Assembly (NCBI GenBank): GCA_020431705.1
Contig: JAGQHQ010000001.1
Location: forward strand, 1 to 64,000
Origin: Candidatus Dependentiae bacterium
GTDB taxonomy: Bacteria; Babelota; Babeliae; Babelales; Vermiphilaceae
Direction of reading: 5' to 3'
DNA length: 64,000 nt
The notes beneath the pieces are model-generated. The model was not told the DNA's origin. It saw only the letters and a program-made list of their open reading frames with translations, and made no database searches. Each line of letters opens with the position of its first letter. The first letter of the stretch is position 1. Below are positions 1 through 8,652 of the stretch, piece by piece. The position numbers were made by a program, and so were the translations under genes.

Positions 1-176
1 TACTCATATCCGCCCACTAAGGGAGACCATTCATCCCCGGCCTTAAAAGGCCACGGTTTTCTGGTCACGGAAATAAATGGAAAAATGTATATTCAAAAAC
101 TTGGCGTGATGACATTAGTGCTTTAAAGTACGGATTAGCAGTTGGACCAATTGGCCACTTAGCATATCGTAAAACT

Positions 177-1217
177 TTGGTCTATTTTAATTTAAATGGT
201 TCAACAGAATACTTTGAAGGGCTACCAGATGCATCTCCAACACTTATACAATTGGTAAAAGCAAAACTAAAACAGGCAACTGTCAAAAATCCCGAAACTG
301 TTATTGTAAAAAACAAGCCTCGATTAAAAAAAATAGGAAGCCCAGCTTCAGCTACGACTGTGAACGGAAAACGGTACATTATGATTGAGTACCCAATAGA
401 TATTCAACTCGTAACGGGTAAGTTTAATGAACTTTACGAAAAGGTACAGTACTGTATAAAAAATAAATGTCCAAGTCGCTTCTTTTCGCAAGAACAATGG
501 AAAAATATTGGTGATACAATTTATCGCGGTGTAGAAATAGCAAATGAGCTCAACACCATAGGGGTAAATATGTTTCTGGTAAAGAAAAAAAGAACACTAA
601 CTGACGATCAGATGGATCCAACTCATATAACAAACCTCATATACGAATTGGAAACAATAATTGATGGATGTGATTATATAGAACTTGAGCTCAGTGGTGG
701 CCTATCAGGAACTCTTGAACACGAAATTAATCATATAAAAAACAATGATGCATTGCGCGGATTAATGGCCTCTTTATCTATACCCGCTATTACAGCAATT
801 GGCTTTTGCTTATTAAAACTTAAACCAAGAGGCAAGCCATCTGCGTGGTGGAAACACTTAACCAACAACTTACTATCGGGCTTAGCCTTGAATTGTATAA
901 ATATCGCAACATATAGACACTACAAAAAAAGGCGGGAACAAAAAGCCGATGATTCGATTGGAACAAACGATACACCTGAAAATGCGATCGTAACTCTAAG
1001 AGATTATGAAAAAATACTTGCGTATGAGATAGAGGAAGAAAAAAATGGAGCTAACATACAATCATTTTTCAAAAAATTATTTAAAGCAATAAAATCATTA
1101 GATCCAATTAAAATCGGAAACTTTCTATCAAGAGCACACCCAACACATGAGGTAAGACTTGCAAAAATCAGAGAGCGCAGAAAAAAAATTGAAGCTCAAT
1201 TAGAGCAAGAAAAGTAA
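177..1217 (+). CDS. M48-type zinc metallopeptidase, 5' end uncertain
   Basis: Likely membrane-associated zinc endopeptidase. The HExxH metal site is HEINH at residues 182-186. A second-helix glutamate lies in EQKAD at about 254-258, the ExxAD form typical of peptidase family M48. A late RAHPTHEVR segment near residue 325 matches the HP-x-x-x-R motif that ends many M48 domains. Two hydrophobic stretches (about 197-214 and 230-245) lie between the two metal motifs, as in HtpX/Ste24-like enzymes. The assigned start is a TTG without a clear ribosome binding site. The same frame is open back to a stop at 18-20 but has no ATG, GTG or TTG before 177, and its upstream codons read like protein. The true N-terminus is therefore probably further left, perhaps joined by a frameshift to frame 1, which is open from base 1 to 123. 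The gene converges on maf. Family assignment is fairly sure; substrate is unknown. Confidence 0.75.
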   Translation: MVYFNLNGSTEYFEGLPDASPTLIQLVKAKLKQATVKNPETVIVKNKPRLKKIGSPASATTVNGKRYIMIEYPIDIQLVTGKFNELYEKVQYCIKNKCPSRFFSQEQWKNIGDTIYRGVEIANELNTIGVNMFLVKKKRTLTDDQMDPTHITNLIYELETIIDGCDYIELELSGGLSGTLEHEINHIKNNDALRGLMASLSIPAITAIGFCLLKLKPRGKPSAWWKHLTNNLLSGLALNCINIATYRHYKKRREQKADDSIGTNDTPENAIVTLRDYEKILAYEIEEEKNGANIQSFFKKLFKAIKSLDPIKIGNFLSRAHPTHEVRLAKIRERRKKIEAQLEQEK

Positions 1218-1265
1218 AACAGGTTACCAAGCAAGCAAGATATGTTTTCATATAAAAAAATCATC

Positions 1266-1886
1266 TTATAAAAAAAATCCAATTTTTTCTAAGGCTTGTC
1301 TTAATTCATACATCGGCAGACCGACAACTGCGGTAAACGAACCCTGAACTTCCTTAAAAAACAAAATGCCATATTCTTCAATAGTTAATGCTCCAGAAGA
1401 CATGCTATAGCGATCGGACGTATCTAAATAGGTATCAATCCAATTGTTTGGTACATTAAAAATATACCGCCCCTCTACATACTCAATAATACGCTCATGC
1501 TTATGCCATTTCCCCTCATGCCAAATTTTTTTATCCAAACAAAAAGCTGTACCGGTTTTCATATAGCCTTCTTGCGCCTGCCGAAGCATACGTATTGCAT
1601 CAGCACGATCTTTTGGCTTGCCAGCGATAGAACCATTCGGATCTTGAGAAAGCGTATCGGCAGTTAGAACAAAGCAGATATCACCTTCATCGTCGCCATC
1701 AGGCAGAATAGTATGCTGCATTTTATAGATAGCAATATTTTGAACTACTTCTGGAAGTGATAAATTCCAATCACAAACTGATTCGTTAACATCTTGATTA
1801 ACTAACGTAAAAGAAATGTGCGCTTGTTTGAGAAGTTCCTGGCGAGAAAGAGACTTTGAGCCAAGATATAATGTATTTTTTTTCAT
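1266..1886 (-). CDS. maf: Maf-like nucleoside triphosphate pyrophosphatase
   Basis: Cytoplasmic Maf/YhdE-type house-cleaning enzyme that hydrolyses non-canonical or excess nucleoside triphosphates to monophosphates. Recognised by an N-terminal LYLGSKSLSRQELL segment (family pattern LaSxSprRxelL), the ADTL motif with the catalytic-region Asp, GKPKDRADAIRML (family GKPxdxxeAxxmL), and a C-terminal VVGLP motif. Its 206 aa fit the family. A TTG six codons upstream (1904) is possible, but the ATG at 1886 puts the conserved strand at the usual place. Neither has a strong ribosome binding site. It lies 3' to 3' with the M48 gene. Whether it prefers dTTP/UTP or m7GTP cannot be told from the sequence alone. 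Confidence 0.88.
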   Translation of the reverse strand: MKKNTLYLGSKSLSRQELLKQAHISFTLVNQDVNESVCDWNLSLPEVVQNIAIYKMQHTILPDGDDEGDICFVLTADTLSQDPNGSIAGKPKDRADAIRMLRQAQEGYMKTGTAFCLDKKIWHEGKWHKHERIIEYVEGRYIFNVPNNWIDTYLDTSDRYSMSSGALTIEEYGILFFKEVQGSFTAVVGLPMYELRQALEKIGFFL

Positions 1887-1958
1887 AGTTTTTAGTATAC
1901 GCAAAGTACGTCATCTATATAAATTATCTAATGTGCTATATACATAGTAGCACATGTA

Positions 1959-2033
1959 TGGCTGGGGCGGTAGGATTCGAACCTACGCATGCCGGTACCA
2001 AAGACCGGTGCCTTACCGCTTGGCTACGCCCCA
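1959..2033 (-). tRNA. tRNA-Gln (anticodon TTG)
   Basis: The reverse complement folds as a full cloverleaf. The 7-bp acceptor TGGGGCG/CGCCCCA (2033-2027 with 1969-1963), discriminator G and encoded CCA at 1961-1959 are all visible. The anticodon arm CCGGT-CTTTGGT-ACCGG places TTG at positions 34-36, decoding CAA as Gln. The T arm carries GTTCGAATC. The U1:A72 start of the acceptor stem is typical of bacterial tRNA-Gln. Confidence 0.95.
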
Positions 2034-2067
2034 AAAAGTTTTATGTTATCGTAGTTTACTACAATTA

Positions 2068-2382
2068 TTACTCGGCGTCATCATAATCAGGAGCGTCCCC
2101 ATCAGACTGCCCTGCAGCACCTCCAAACTCCAAAACACGCTTATATTCATCAACAATGACTCGCTCAATCGTTTTACGCATTTCTGAGTTGAGTGGATGC
2201 ACAATATCCCTAAAGGTTCCATCTTTTCTGCGGCGCGAAGGCATCGACACAAAATAACCTTTATTACCTTCTATAACCTTTAAATCACGAACAATAAAAC
2301 TACTGTCAAAAACAACAGTAGCATATGCTTTGAGTCTACCACTATCTTTTGCCGGATACACCTTAACTTCGGTTATTTTCAT
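2068..2382 (-). CDS. spoVG: SpoVG family regulator
   Basis: Small RNA/DNA-binding regulator of the SpoVG family. The N-terminus MKITEVKVYPA, the following strand with FDSSFIVRDLKVI, the GYFVSMPSR core and the helix starting DIVHPLNSEMR match the family closely. At 104 aa the length is normal. An AAGGA sits 8 nt before the ATG. The C-terminal 20 residues are acidic and variable, as is usual. It lies between tRNA-Gln and rsmH on the same strand. In Bacillus and relatives SpoVG affects division, envelope and virulence genes; the targets here are unknown. Confidence 0.93.
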   Translation of the reverse strand: MKITEVKVYPAKDSGRLKAYATVVFDSSFIVRDLKVIEGNKGYFVSMPSRRRKDGTFRDIVHPLNSEMRKTIERVIVDEYKRVLEFGGAAGQSDGDAPDYDDAE

Positions 2383-2491
2383 GGCCGCAATCCTTACGAG
2401 ATACGTGTTACCATCTCCATGTATGTTGCTTATTTATTTCAACTGCAGTAACATTTTATAATATGAGCCTTTTTTGTCAACAAAAACTATA

Positions 2492-3385
2492 TTACATCAT
2501 TTGGGCCGCTCGTAAACGTGCTGAGCGTGACGATGGGTTTTCTAATAATTCCACTTCAGTTGCAGTCACTACCTTTGGGGTCAAAACAGTCAATTGTTGC
2601 ATCCGTTCATGCTGATTAAAAAATCGCTTCACCAAACGATCTTCCAACGAGTGAAATGAGATACAAACTAATCTACCGCCCGGCTTAAGCACATCAAGCG
2701 CACTAGCCAAAAATGCACTAATATTTTCCAATTCTTTATTAATATAAATACGTAACGCTTGGAAAACTTTTGTTGCTGGATGAATTTTTTTACCCAGACG
2801 TTTTGGCTTAATAGTTTCAATCAACTGTGCAAGCTGAGCAGTTGTTTTGATTTTTTTTTGCTTGCGATGCATAACAATTGCTCGCGCAATGTGTTTAGCA
2901 AACGGCTCCTCCCCAAATTCCCAAAAGATATCTCGTAGTTTTTTTTCTGTCGCCGTATTAATAATTTCTTGTGCGGTTGTTTTTTGGTGAGCTGGTGACA
3001 TACGCATATCAAGTAATGTATCCGATGCAAAAGAAAACCCTGCTTTATTTTTTAGCTGAATCGTTGAAGGACCAAAATCTGCTAAAATACCATCAACGTG
3101 GCATATGCCTTCCTTTTTCAAAATTTTATATAATAACGCAAAATTTCCCCAAATCAAACGAAGACGATCACCAAATTTCTCTTGCAACACCGCACCATAT
3201 ACATCAAGCGCCTCACGTTCCCAATCGAGTGCAATAACGCTACACCTTTTCTCATGCTCTAAAAGTGCGCGGGTGTGCCCACCCGCGCCAAATGTTACAT
3301 CTAAATATATTTTACCCGGTTGTGGATCAAGGTATTTTAAAACTTCGTTAACTAGTACAGGTATATGTTTAACTTTTTTTATCAT
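2492..3385 (-). CDS. rsmH: 16S rRNA m4C1402 methyltransferase RsmH
   Basis: S-adenosylmethionine-dependent methyltransferase (MraW) that N4-methylates C1402 in the 16S P-site decoding region. Visible features are HIPVLVNEVL at the N-terminus, the SAM-binding loop DVTFGAGGHT near residues 30-40, a DGILADFGPST motif (family DGilxDLGvSS), and the C-terminal FHSLEDRLVKRFF signature. Length 297 aa is typical. The ATG at 3385 is preferred over the TTG one codon upstream; the ribosome binding site is weak, so coupling to murF 27 nt upstream is likely. In many bacteria rsmH and murF belong to the dcw cluster. Here only these two remain together, with ftsK further upstream, so the cluster is broken up. 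Confidence 0.95.
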   Translation of the reverse strand: MIKKVKHIPVLVNEVLKYLDPQPGKIYLDVTFGAGGHTRALLEHEKRCSVIALDWEREALDVYGAVLQEKFGDRLRLIWGNFALLYKILKKEGICHVDGILADFGPSTIQLKNKAGFSFASDTLLDMRMSPAHQKTTAQEIINTATEKKLRDIFWEFGEEPFAKHIARAIVMHRKQKKIKTTAQLAQLIETIKPKRLGKKIHPATKVFQALRIYINKELENISAFLASALDVLKPGGRLVCISFHSLEDRLVKRFFNQHERMQQLTVLTPKVVTATEVELLENPSSRSARLRAAQMM

Positions 3386-3412
3386 CAAGTAAAAAATCCG
3401 TTTGCGCTAAGT

Positions 3413-4798
3413 TTAGGTAAATTCTGCTACTATATTATGTAATTTCATACCATGTGACCCTTTTACAAGCACTACACTTTCTTTTGACAACATACCCCTC
3501 AGTTTTTCTACAGCTTCTTTCCATGTTGACACAACTTCAACTTTCAGTTGAACAGGAATTGTTTTTTCCGTCCATTTAACCATATCGCCAACTAAAATAA
3601 CACGATTAAGAGACGGAACTTTGCGTAAAAATCTACCCAATTGGCGATGCCAAAAAGGACTATTAACACCAAGTTCAAGCATATCGCCTAACACCGCAAT
3701 TTTTTCTGCTTTCGCATCAATTTTTTGAAACGCAAGCAACGCAGCCTTCATACTTTCCGGATTTGCATTGTAACAATCATCAATAATTGTACCACCCATA
3801 CTACCTTTAATTTTTTTTGATTCAAATCTCCCAGCAACAACCAACGGCATTTGAATACCTTCAACAATTGTTTTAACAGGAACATTAAGCAAATACGCAA
3901 CTGCAACTGCAGCAAGTGAATTAAACACCGCACCTTCGTGCATTTGTTTTAATACAACTCGGTGTTTTTCCTTATACACTTTCAATACGAAACTAATATG
4001 ATCATTGCCTAGATGTACTTTGCGTGCTTGTATTTGATTAACTGTTTTTGCACCAAACCTCACTACTGGATGGCAATATCCAACACTCGCAATAATTGGT
4101 TGATCACCACAAATGATACCAATACTATCTTCGTCAAAATATTTAAAGATATCACGCTTTTCTAATGCAATATCAGCAAGAGACCCTAGCCCTTCCATGT
4201 GACTATGACATACACTTGTAATTAACGCAGTTGTTGGGCGTAACATATCAGCAAGTTTAGCCATCTCACCACGCTTGCTTACGCCAACTTCAAAAATTGC
4301 CATCTCATGTTCGTCACGCATGCGTAACATATTCAGCGCAAGGCCAATTTTAGTATTTTGGTTGCCATGAGAAACCAAAAATGTATTACCATTAATGGCC
4401 AAAATATTTGCAATTGTTTCTTTTGTTGTTGTTTTACCAACCGAACCGGCTATTGCAACAACTGGATACATAAACTGCGCACGCCATACCGCTGCCAATC
4501 GTATTAATGCTTGCAATGTATCTGGAACAATAATAACCAATTTATTCTTAGTCTGTCCTTTGATTGCATCAAGCAGGTTTTTTTTATCTCGCTCGATAAT
4601 AAGACCGCCCGCACCTTTTTGCAAAGCGTGCTCTAAAAAATTATGACCATCAAGATGAACTCCTGGTAATGCAACGAAGATATCGCCTTCTTGCAACGTG
4701 CGTGTATCAACGCTAAAGTTAGCTTGCCTTGGAAACGAATCTTGAACGATTTCACTTTCAACAAGCGCCCCTTTTAAAAAATGCTCATCAAAACGCAT
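3413..4798 (-). CDS. murF: UDP-MurNAc-tripeptide--D-Ala-D-Ala ligase MurF
   Basis: ATP-dependent cytoplasmic ligase adding D-Ala-D-Ala to the UDP-MurNAc-tripeptide, the last soluble step of peptidoglycan precursor synthesis. The N-terminal domain has SVDTRTLQEGDIFVALPG, the usual substrate-binding start. The P-loop is AGSVGKTTTKET near residue 115, where the common form is TGSxGKTTTKE. Later DDCYNANPESM and a VLGDMLELG motif are diagnostic of MurF. Length 461 aa is normal. The ATG at 4798 is preferred over the one at 4804 because CGGAG then sits 7 nt upstream. Its presence argues that this organism makes at least some peptidoglycan. Confidence 0.95.
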   Translation of the reverse strand: MRFDEHFLKGALVESEIVQDSFPRQANFSVDTRTLQEGDIFVALPGVHLDGHNFLEHALQKGAGGLIIERDKKNLLDAIKGQTKNKLVIIVPDTLQALIRLAAVWRAQFMYPVVAIAGSVGKTTTKETIANILAINGNTFLVSHGNQNTKIGLALNMLRMRDEHEMAIFEVGVSKRGEMAKLADMLRPTTALITSVCHSHMEGLGSLADIALEKRDIFKYFDEDSIGIICGDQPIIASVGYCHPVVRFGAKTVNQIQARKVHLGNDHISFVLKVYKEKHRVVLKQMHEGAVFNSLAAVAVAYLLNVPVKTIVEGIQMPLVVAGRFESKKIKGSMGGTIIDDCYNANPESMKAALLAFQKIDAKAEKIAVLGDMLELGVNSPFWHRQLGRFLRKVPSLNRVILVGDMVKWTEKTIPVQLKVEVVSTWKEAVEKLRGMLSKESVVLVKGSHGMKLHNIVAEFT

Positions 4799-4937
4799 TG
4801 ACATTCTCCGTTTTTTCTTATAAACGATGTTAAACTGAAAACTATATATATTTTATTTACGATGATGCAGAGAAAATGGCTTCTTTTTTAACATTTGTCA
4901 AGGAATGATTGTTATACAATAACGTACACAGTAACTA

Positions 4938-7346
4938 TTAACGATTCACTTTCCTTGCCTTACCGCCATGTGGAGGCTCAATAATGCCTTGTGCTTCAAG
5001 CATATCGATAATACGTGCCGATCTATTATACCCTATCCGGAATTTTCTTTGCAATAATGAGATTGAGATCTCATCAATTGTATCTAAAAAATTTAACACA
5101 TCATTATACAATTGATCATCTTCACCAGACAATTTATTGGTATCGTCGTTCAACACAGGCGCCAACTCCTGATACTGCACTGGCCTTTGAGCACGAATAT
5201 GATTAGTCACTTGCATAATTTCATCGTCCGAAACATATGAGCCGTGTACGCGATGAACTTTTGCCGCATGTGAATCTAAGAAAAGCATGTCACCACATCC
5301 CAACAATTTTTCTGCTCCAGGTCCATCTAGAATAGTACGTGAATCAATTTTTGATGTTACACGAAATGAGATTCTGCTAGGAAAGTTTACTTTTATCAAT
5401 CCCGTAATAACATCAACTGATGGACGCTGCGTTGCCAAAATAACATGAATACCAGCAGCCCGTGCCATTTGCGCAATCCGCGTAATCAAATCTTCTACTT
5501 CATTACTTGCTGTCATCATAAGATCTGCTAACTCATCAATAACCACAATAATAAACGGCATTATTTCTTCGCCATCTTTTTGCAATGCACGATAATCATG
5601 AATACTACGCACACCACATTCAGCAAGCAATTGATAACGCCGTTCCATTTCTTGAACTACCCAACGCAATACTGATGAAGCTTTTTTATGATCGGTAACA
5701 ATTGGAAAAATAAGATGTGCAATATCAGTATAACTTGCAAACTCTAATCTTTTGGGATCAATCAAAATAAGCCGTAAATCATCTGGCGATTTATTACACA
5801 ATAAACTAATAAGCATCGCATTTAAGCAGACTGATTTACCCGAACCCGTGGAACCAGCAATCAAAAGGTGTGGCATTTTCGCCAAATCAACTACAACATC
5901 ATTACCAACAGTATCCTCTCCTAAAATCAATGGCAATGAACCTTCAAACTGTTTATATTTATCTGACTGAATACCTTTTGCAAGCAATACATCCGTGCGA
6001 TGTGTATTTGCAACCTCAAATCCAACAACAGACCTACCAGGAATTGGCGCAATAATTCTAATTGAAAGCGCTTGCAGAGCCATTGCAAGGTCATCTTCAA
6101 GAGCAATAATTTTACTAATTTTTGCATCAATGTCTGGTTTATATTCAAATAATGTAACAACTGGCCCACGCTTGATTGCAATGACATTACCACTAATGCC
6201 AAACCGTTCTAATTTTTTCTCTAACGTACGTGCACGCTGCTCTAGCTGGTGCATAATAGAGACATTATTTTTTTCATCTTGCACACCAATAAAAATACTT
6301 TCACTTGGCAATCGATAACTGTCTTGTTTTTGGAACGAAAAAGAGCTGACATGGTCAATTTCTTGTCCATACGCTATATGACCGCTTGTATCTTGTACAT
6401 GTGCATCGGTTACTTCTTGTTGCTGAGCATCATCAACTTGCTGCATATTATAGTGCAAAGGTTGTTGTGATCTGCCTTCGTTATTTTGTACAGATATTTG
6501 CCCATTAGTATTTGTACTCAGCGAGTGCTGCAACGCACTCAACACTTCTTGTCTTTTTTGTATTGTCAATGAATATTGATCTTGCTCACACTCTTTTTTT
6601 TGTACATTAAATTGAATTAAGGGTGCACAGCTTATGCCAGAAAAAGCGTCAAAATTTGTTTCTTCGTCATCAATAAAATCGTATTCAAAAGCCATCAATG
6701 ATTGATCAGATTCATCAACAGCAAAACCTTCAAATACTTTTTTCATGCTGTTAAAACACCAGATCCCCATACTAGTTACACACACGAACACTGTAGCAAC
6801 CATACGATATACTGGAATCAAAAAACGGGGGCTCACTAAAAATTGAATAACACAAAATCCAAAATATATGATACTAAAAAATGAATCTCGCAATACAATC
6901 ACACAGCACATTAATACCATGGTATATAAAAACACAGTAGTACCAATATCATCAAAAAGATAAAAAAGCGTCATATATACATGTGTACCAATACGTCCGC
7001 CACCAATACCATACATACTAAAACCACTTGCGCCAATAAAAACACTTGTGGCAAGTGCAGTTAATCTATCCCACTCATCTACAAATGAATGACGTGCAAA
7101 AAGTATATATATGACAAATATGGCAATAGCAACGAGTACAAATGATGCTGCACCAAATAAATAAAAAAAGAAGGCGGCAATATGCGCACCAACTGCGCCA
7201 CACCAATTGGTAATAGGTAATTCTTGACTTGTGTAATAGAACAAAGACGAATCGTGTGGATTATATGAGTATAAAGAAAAAAATAATATGACAGTTATTG
7301 CGCTCAACACAATTACACTTAACTCTCTCACTTTTAATTGAAACAT
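4938..7346 (-). CDS. ftsK: FtsK/SpoIIIE DNA translocase
   Basis: Membrane-anchored ATPase that pumps chromosomal DNA through the division septum. The N-terminal ~190 residues contain several hydrophobic segments (expected four-helix anchor), followed by a long Gln/Ser-rich linker to about residue 370. The motor carries Walker A AGSTGSGKS near residue 500 and Walker B IIVVIDELADLM near 600, then an ATQRPSVDVITG segment. The last ~65 residues form a winged helix (gamma domain) with ISLLQRKFRIGYNRSARIID, which in known FtsK reads the KOPS polarity sequences. The ATG at 7346 has GGGGGAAG upstream with good spacing; an alternative ATG-free extension to 7418 lacks this. At 802 aa this is a short-linker FtsK like SpoIIIE. 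Confidence 0.95.
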   Translation of the reverse strand: MFQLKVRELSVIVLSAITVILFFSLYSYNPHDSSLFYYTSQELPITNWCGAVGAHIAAFFFYLFGAASFVLVAIAIFVIYILFARHSFVDEWDRLTALATSVFIGASGFSMYGIGGGRIGTHVYMTLFYLFDDIGTTVFLYTMVLMCCVIVLRDSFFSIIYFGFCVIQFLVSPRFLIPVYRMVATVFVCVTSMGIWCFNSMKKVFEGFAVDESDQSLMAFEYDFIDDEETNFDAFSGISCAPLIQFNVQKKECEQDQYSLTIQKRQEVLSALQHSLSTNTNGQISVQNNEGRSQQPLHYNMQQVDDAQQQEVTDAHVQDTSGHIAYGQEIDHVSSFSFQKQDSYRLPSESIFIGVQDEKNNVSIMHQLEQRARTLEKKLERFGISGNVIAIKRGPVVTLFEYKPDIDAKISKIIALEDDLAMALQALSIRIIAPIPGRSVVGFEVANTHRTDVLLAKGIQSDKYKQFEGSLPLILGEDTVGNDVVVDLAKMPHLLIAGSTGSGKSVCLNAMLISLLCNKSPDDLRLILIDPKRLEFASYTDIAHLIFPIVTDHKKASSVLRWVVQEMERRYQLLAECGVRSIHDYRALQKDGEEIMPFIIVVIDELADLMMTASNEVEDLITRIAQMARAAGIHVILATQRPSVDVITGLIKVNFPSRISFRVTSKIDSRTILDGPGAEKLLGCGDMLFLDSHAAKVHRVHGSYVSDDEIMQVTNHIRAQRPVQYQELAPVLNDDTNKLSGEDDQLYNDVLNFLDTIDEISISLLQRKFRIGYNRSARIIDMLEAQGIIEPPHGGKARKVNR

Positions 7347-7455
7347 GTTGCTTCCCCCATGCGCTACGTCAAACCCATCGCTCGCCATTATTTTGTCGAA
7401 GAATACAAATATTAACACGCTTCGACAAGCTCTGTATGAACGTGAGAATTATTAT

Positions 7456-8289
7456 TTAAAAATCCGATAACAGCAATAATACTACAATAATTAATAGATA
7501 CACACTAAAGAAATACAGCTTATTCTTTCTTGCACAATACTCGGTTAGTATAAGAGCATACCATGCGCCAACTCCTCCTATAACAATAACCAGTAGTATT
7601 TGCAGATGCAATAATTGACTTAATAAGCCGACACTATACAGCTTATATATACCAACTGTTGAAGCTGCAACAATCAACGGCCACTGGATCATAAATGATA
7701 CTGCAAAAGAATTGCGATGAGAAAAACCTAACAATCGCCCTGCCGTGTACGTAGTTGCAAGCCGAGAAATACCTGGCAGCAATGCAATACCTTGTACTAT
7801 TCCAAGTATGCATGCAAAAAGTAAAAAATTACTTTGCGTAATTTGTCGTTTATTATTCTTCACTTCACCAACATAAGTTGATACAAACAGAGCTACCGCT
7901 GTAAAAGCAAAACCAACATATACAGGAAGTGGTGGCATACCATAGTTTTTGAACACAAAGTAAAAAAACGATGTTATACCATCAGCAATGCCGGTAAATA
8001 ATACGAGCAACAATATTTTTTGGGTAAATATTTTCATTCGATTAGTTTTTATTTCTTGATAGCCCGCATATAGCAATGTAAACCACCTCCTGAAAAAAAA
8101 TAATGCAACTACACACGCAGTTACACCATGAAGCACATCAGAAAAAACATCTAAGTCAAAAAAATATTTTTGCAAAGCAACGAGGTTTTCACAGAGAAAT
8201 TTTTGTAAAATAAAAAGATGACCAGAACTACTCAGCGGAAGACTCTCTACAAGAAGGTGTACAAGTATCCAGGCGTAGAAACACAGCAT
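7456..8289 (-). CDS. uppP: divergent UppP/BacA-like undecaprenyl-diphosphatase
   Basis: Polytopic membrane protein of the UppP (BacA) family, which dephosphorylates undecaprenyl diphosphate to recycle the lipid carrier for cell-wall sugars. Family marks are the ESLPLSSSGH motif at residues 15-24 (family ExLPxSSxGH) and LLPGISRLATTY near 175 (family PGxSRSxxT). About eight hydrophobic helices fill the 277 aa. Aligned to the E. coli enzyme, Glu21 is kept as Glu15 but the first acid of the E-x-x-x-E motif is His11, and the Ser after the catalytic Arg is Leu. The enzyme is therefore divergent, and activity is likely but not certain. It stands head to head with the first outer-membrane gene, 363 bp apart. 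Confidence 0.8.
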   Translation of the reverse strand: MLCFYAWILVHLLVESLPLSSSGHLFILQKFLCENLVALQKYFFDLDVFSDVLHGVTACVVALFFFRRWFTLLYAGYQEIKTNRMKIFTQKILLLVLFTGIADGITSFFYFVFKNYGMPPLPVYVGFAFTAVALFVSTYVGEVKNNKRQITQSNFLLFACILGIVQGIALLPGISRLATTYTAGRLLGFSHRNSFAVSFMIQWPLIVAASTVGIYKLYSVGLLSQLLHLQILLVIVIGGVGAWYALILTEYCARKNKLYFFSVYLLIIVVLLLLSDF

Positions 8290-8435
8290 ATAAAGGTACT
8301 TTCATAAACATGATCATTCCGGATCTCTGACCCAGACTATCTTTTTACACTTTTTTCTTTACAAAAAAAATTCTAGCATACTATAATGTAACCGGTGACA
8401 AGATATGTTGACACACGGCAGTAAGCCAGACGATG

Positions 8436-8546
8436 TATTGAAATATACAAAAATTTGCTCTAAGGTTAAAATTATTTTAGTATCTCGAGCAATCATTTGT
8501 TGTGCTATAAAAAGTAAAGATAGAGTAAATGAAACGAAAGGAGGGA
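8436..8546 (+). promoter_or_regulatory. leader of first barrel gene: extended -10 and 5' Shine-Dalgarno-like stabiliser candidate
   Basis: The 363-bp gap 8290-8652 holds no gene. It contains a 26-bp block (8436-8461) that matches 24 of 26 bases of the block at 10716-10741 before the next paralogue. Downstream lies an extended -10 candidate, TGC followed by TATAAA at 8506-8511, then GAAAGGAGGGA at 8536-8546. This last sequence strongly resembles a ribosome binding site, but no start codon lies within 20 bases, and the real start is 107 bases further on with its own AAGGAG (8640-8645). Untranslated Shine-Dalgarno-like sequences near mRNA 5' ends are known as stabilisers (STAB-SD of Bacillus cry3A). 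A second promoter candidate is TTTACA, 18 bp, TATAAT at 8358-8387. The function is inferred. Confidence 0.5.
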
Positions 8547-8652
8547 GCAGTCAATAATTAGTTCTAATGTTTTCATTTAACAAAAACCGACACACGTATA
8601 CTTACATAAATTATATATGCGATCCATACTAGTTGGGTTAAGGAGTTATGTT

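Noticed and set aside
1954-2187. 77-aa frame overlapping the tRNA
   Set aside because: It runs antisense through tRNA-Gln and spoVG and resembles no protein; it is a shadow.
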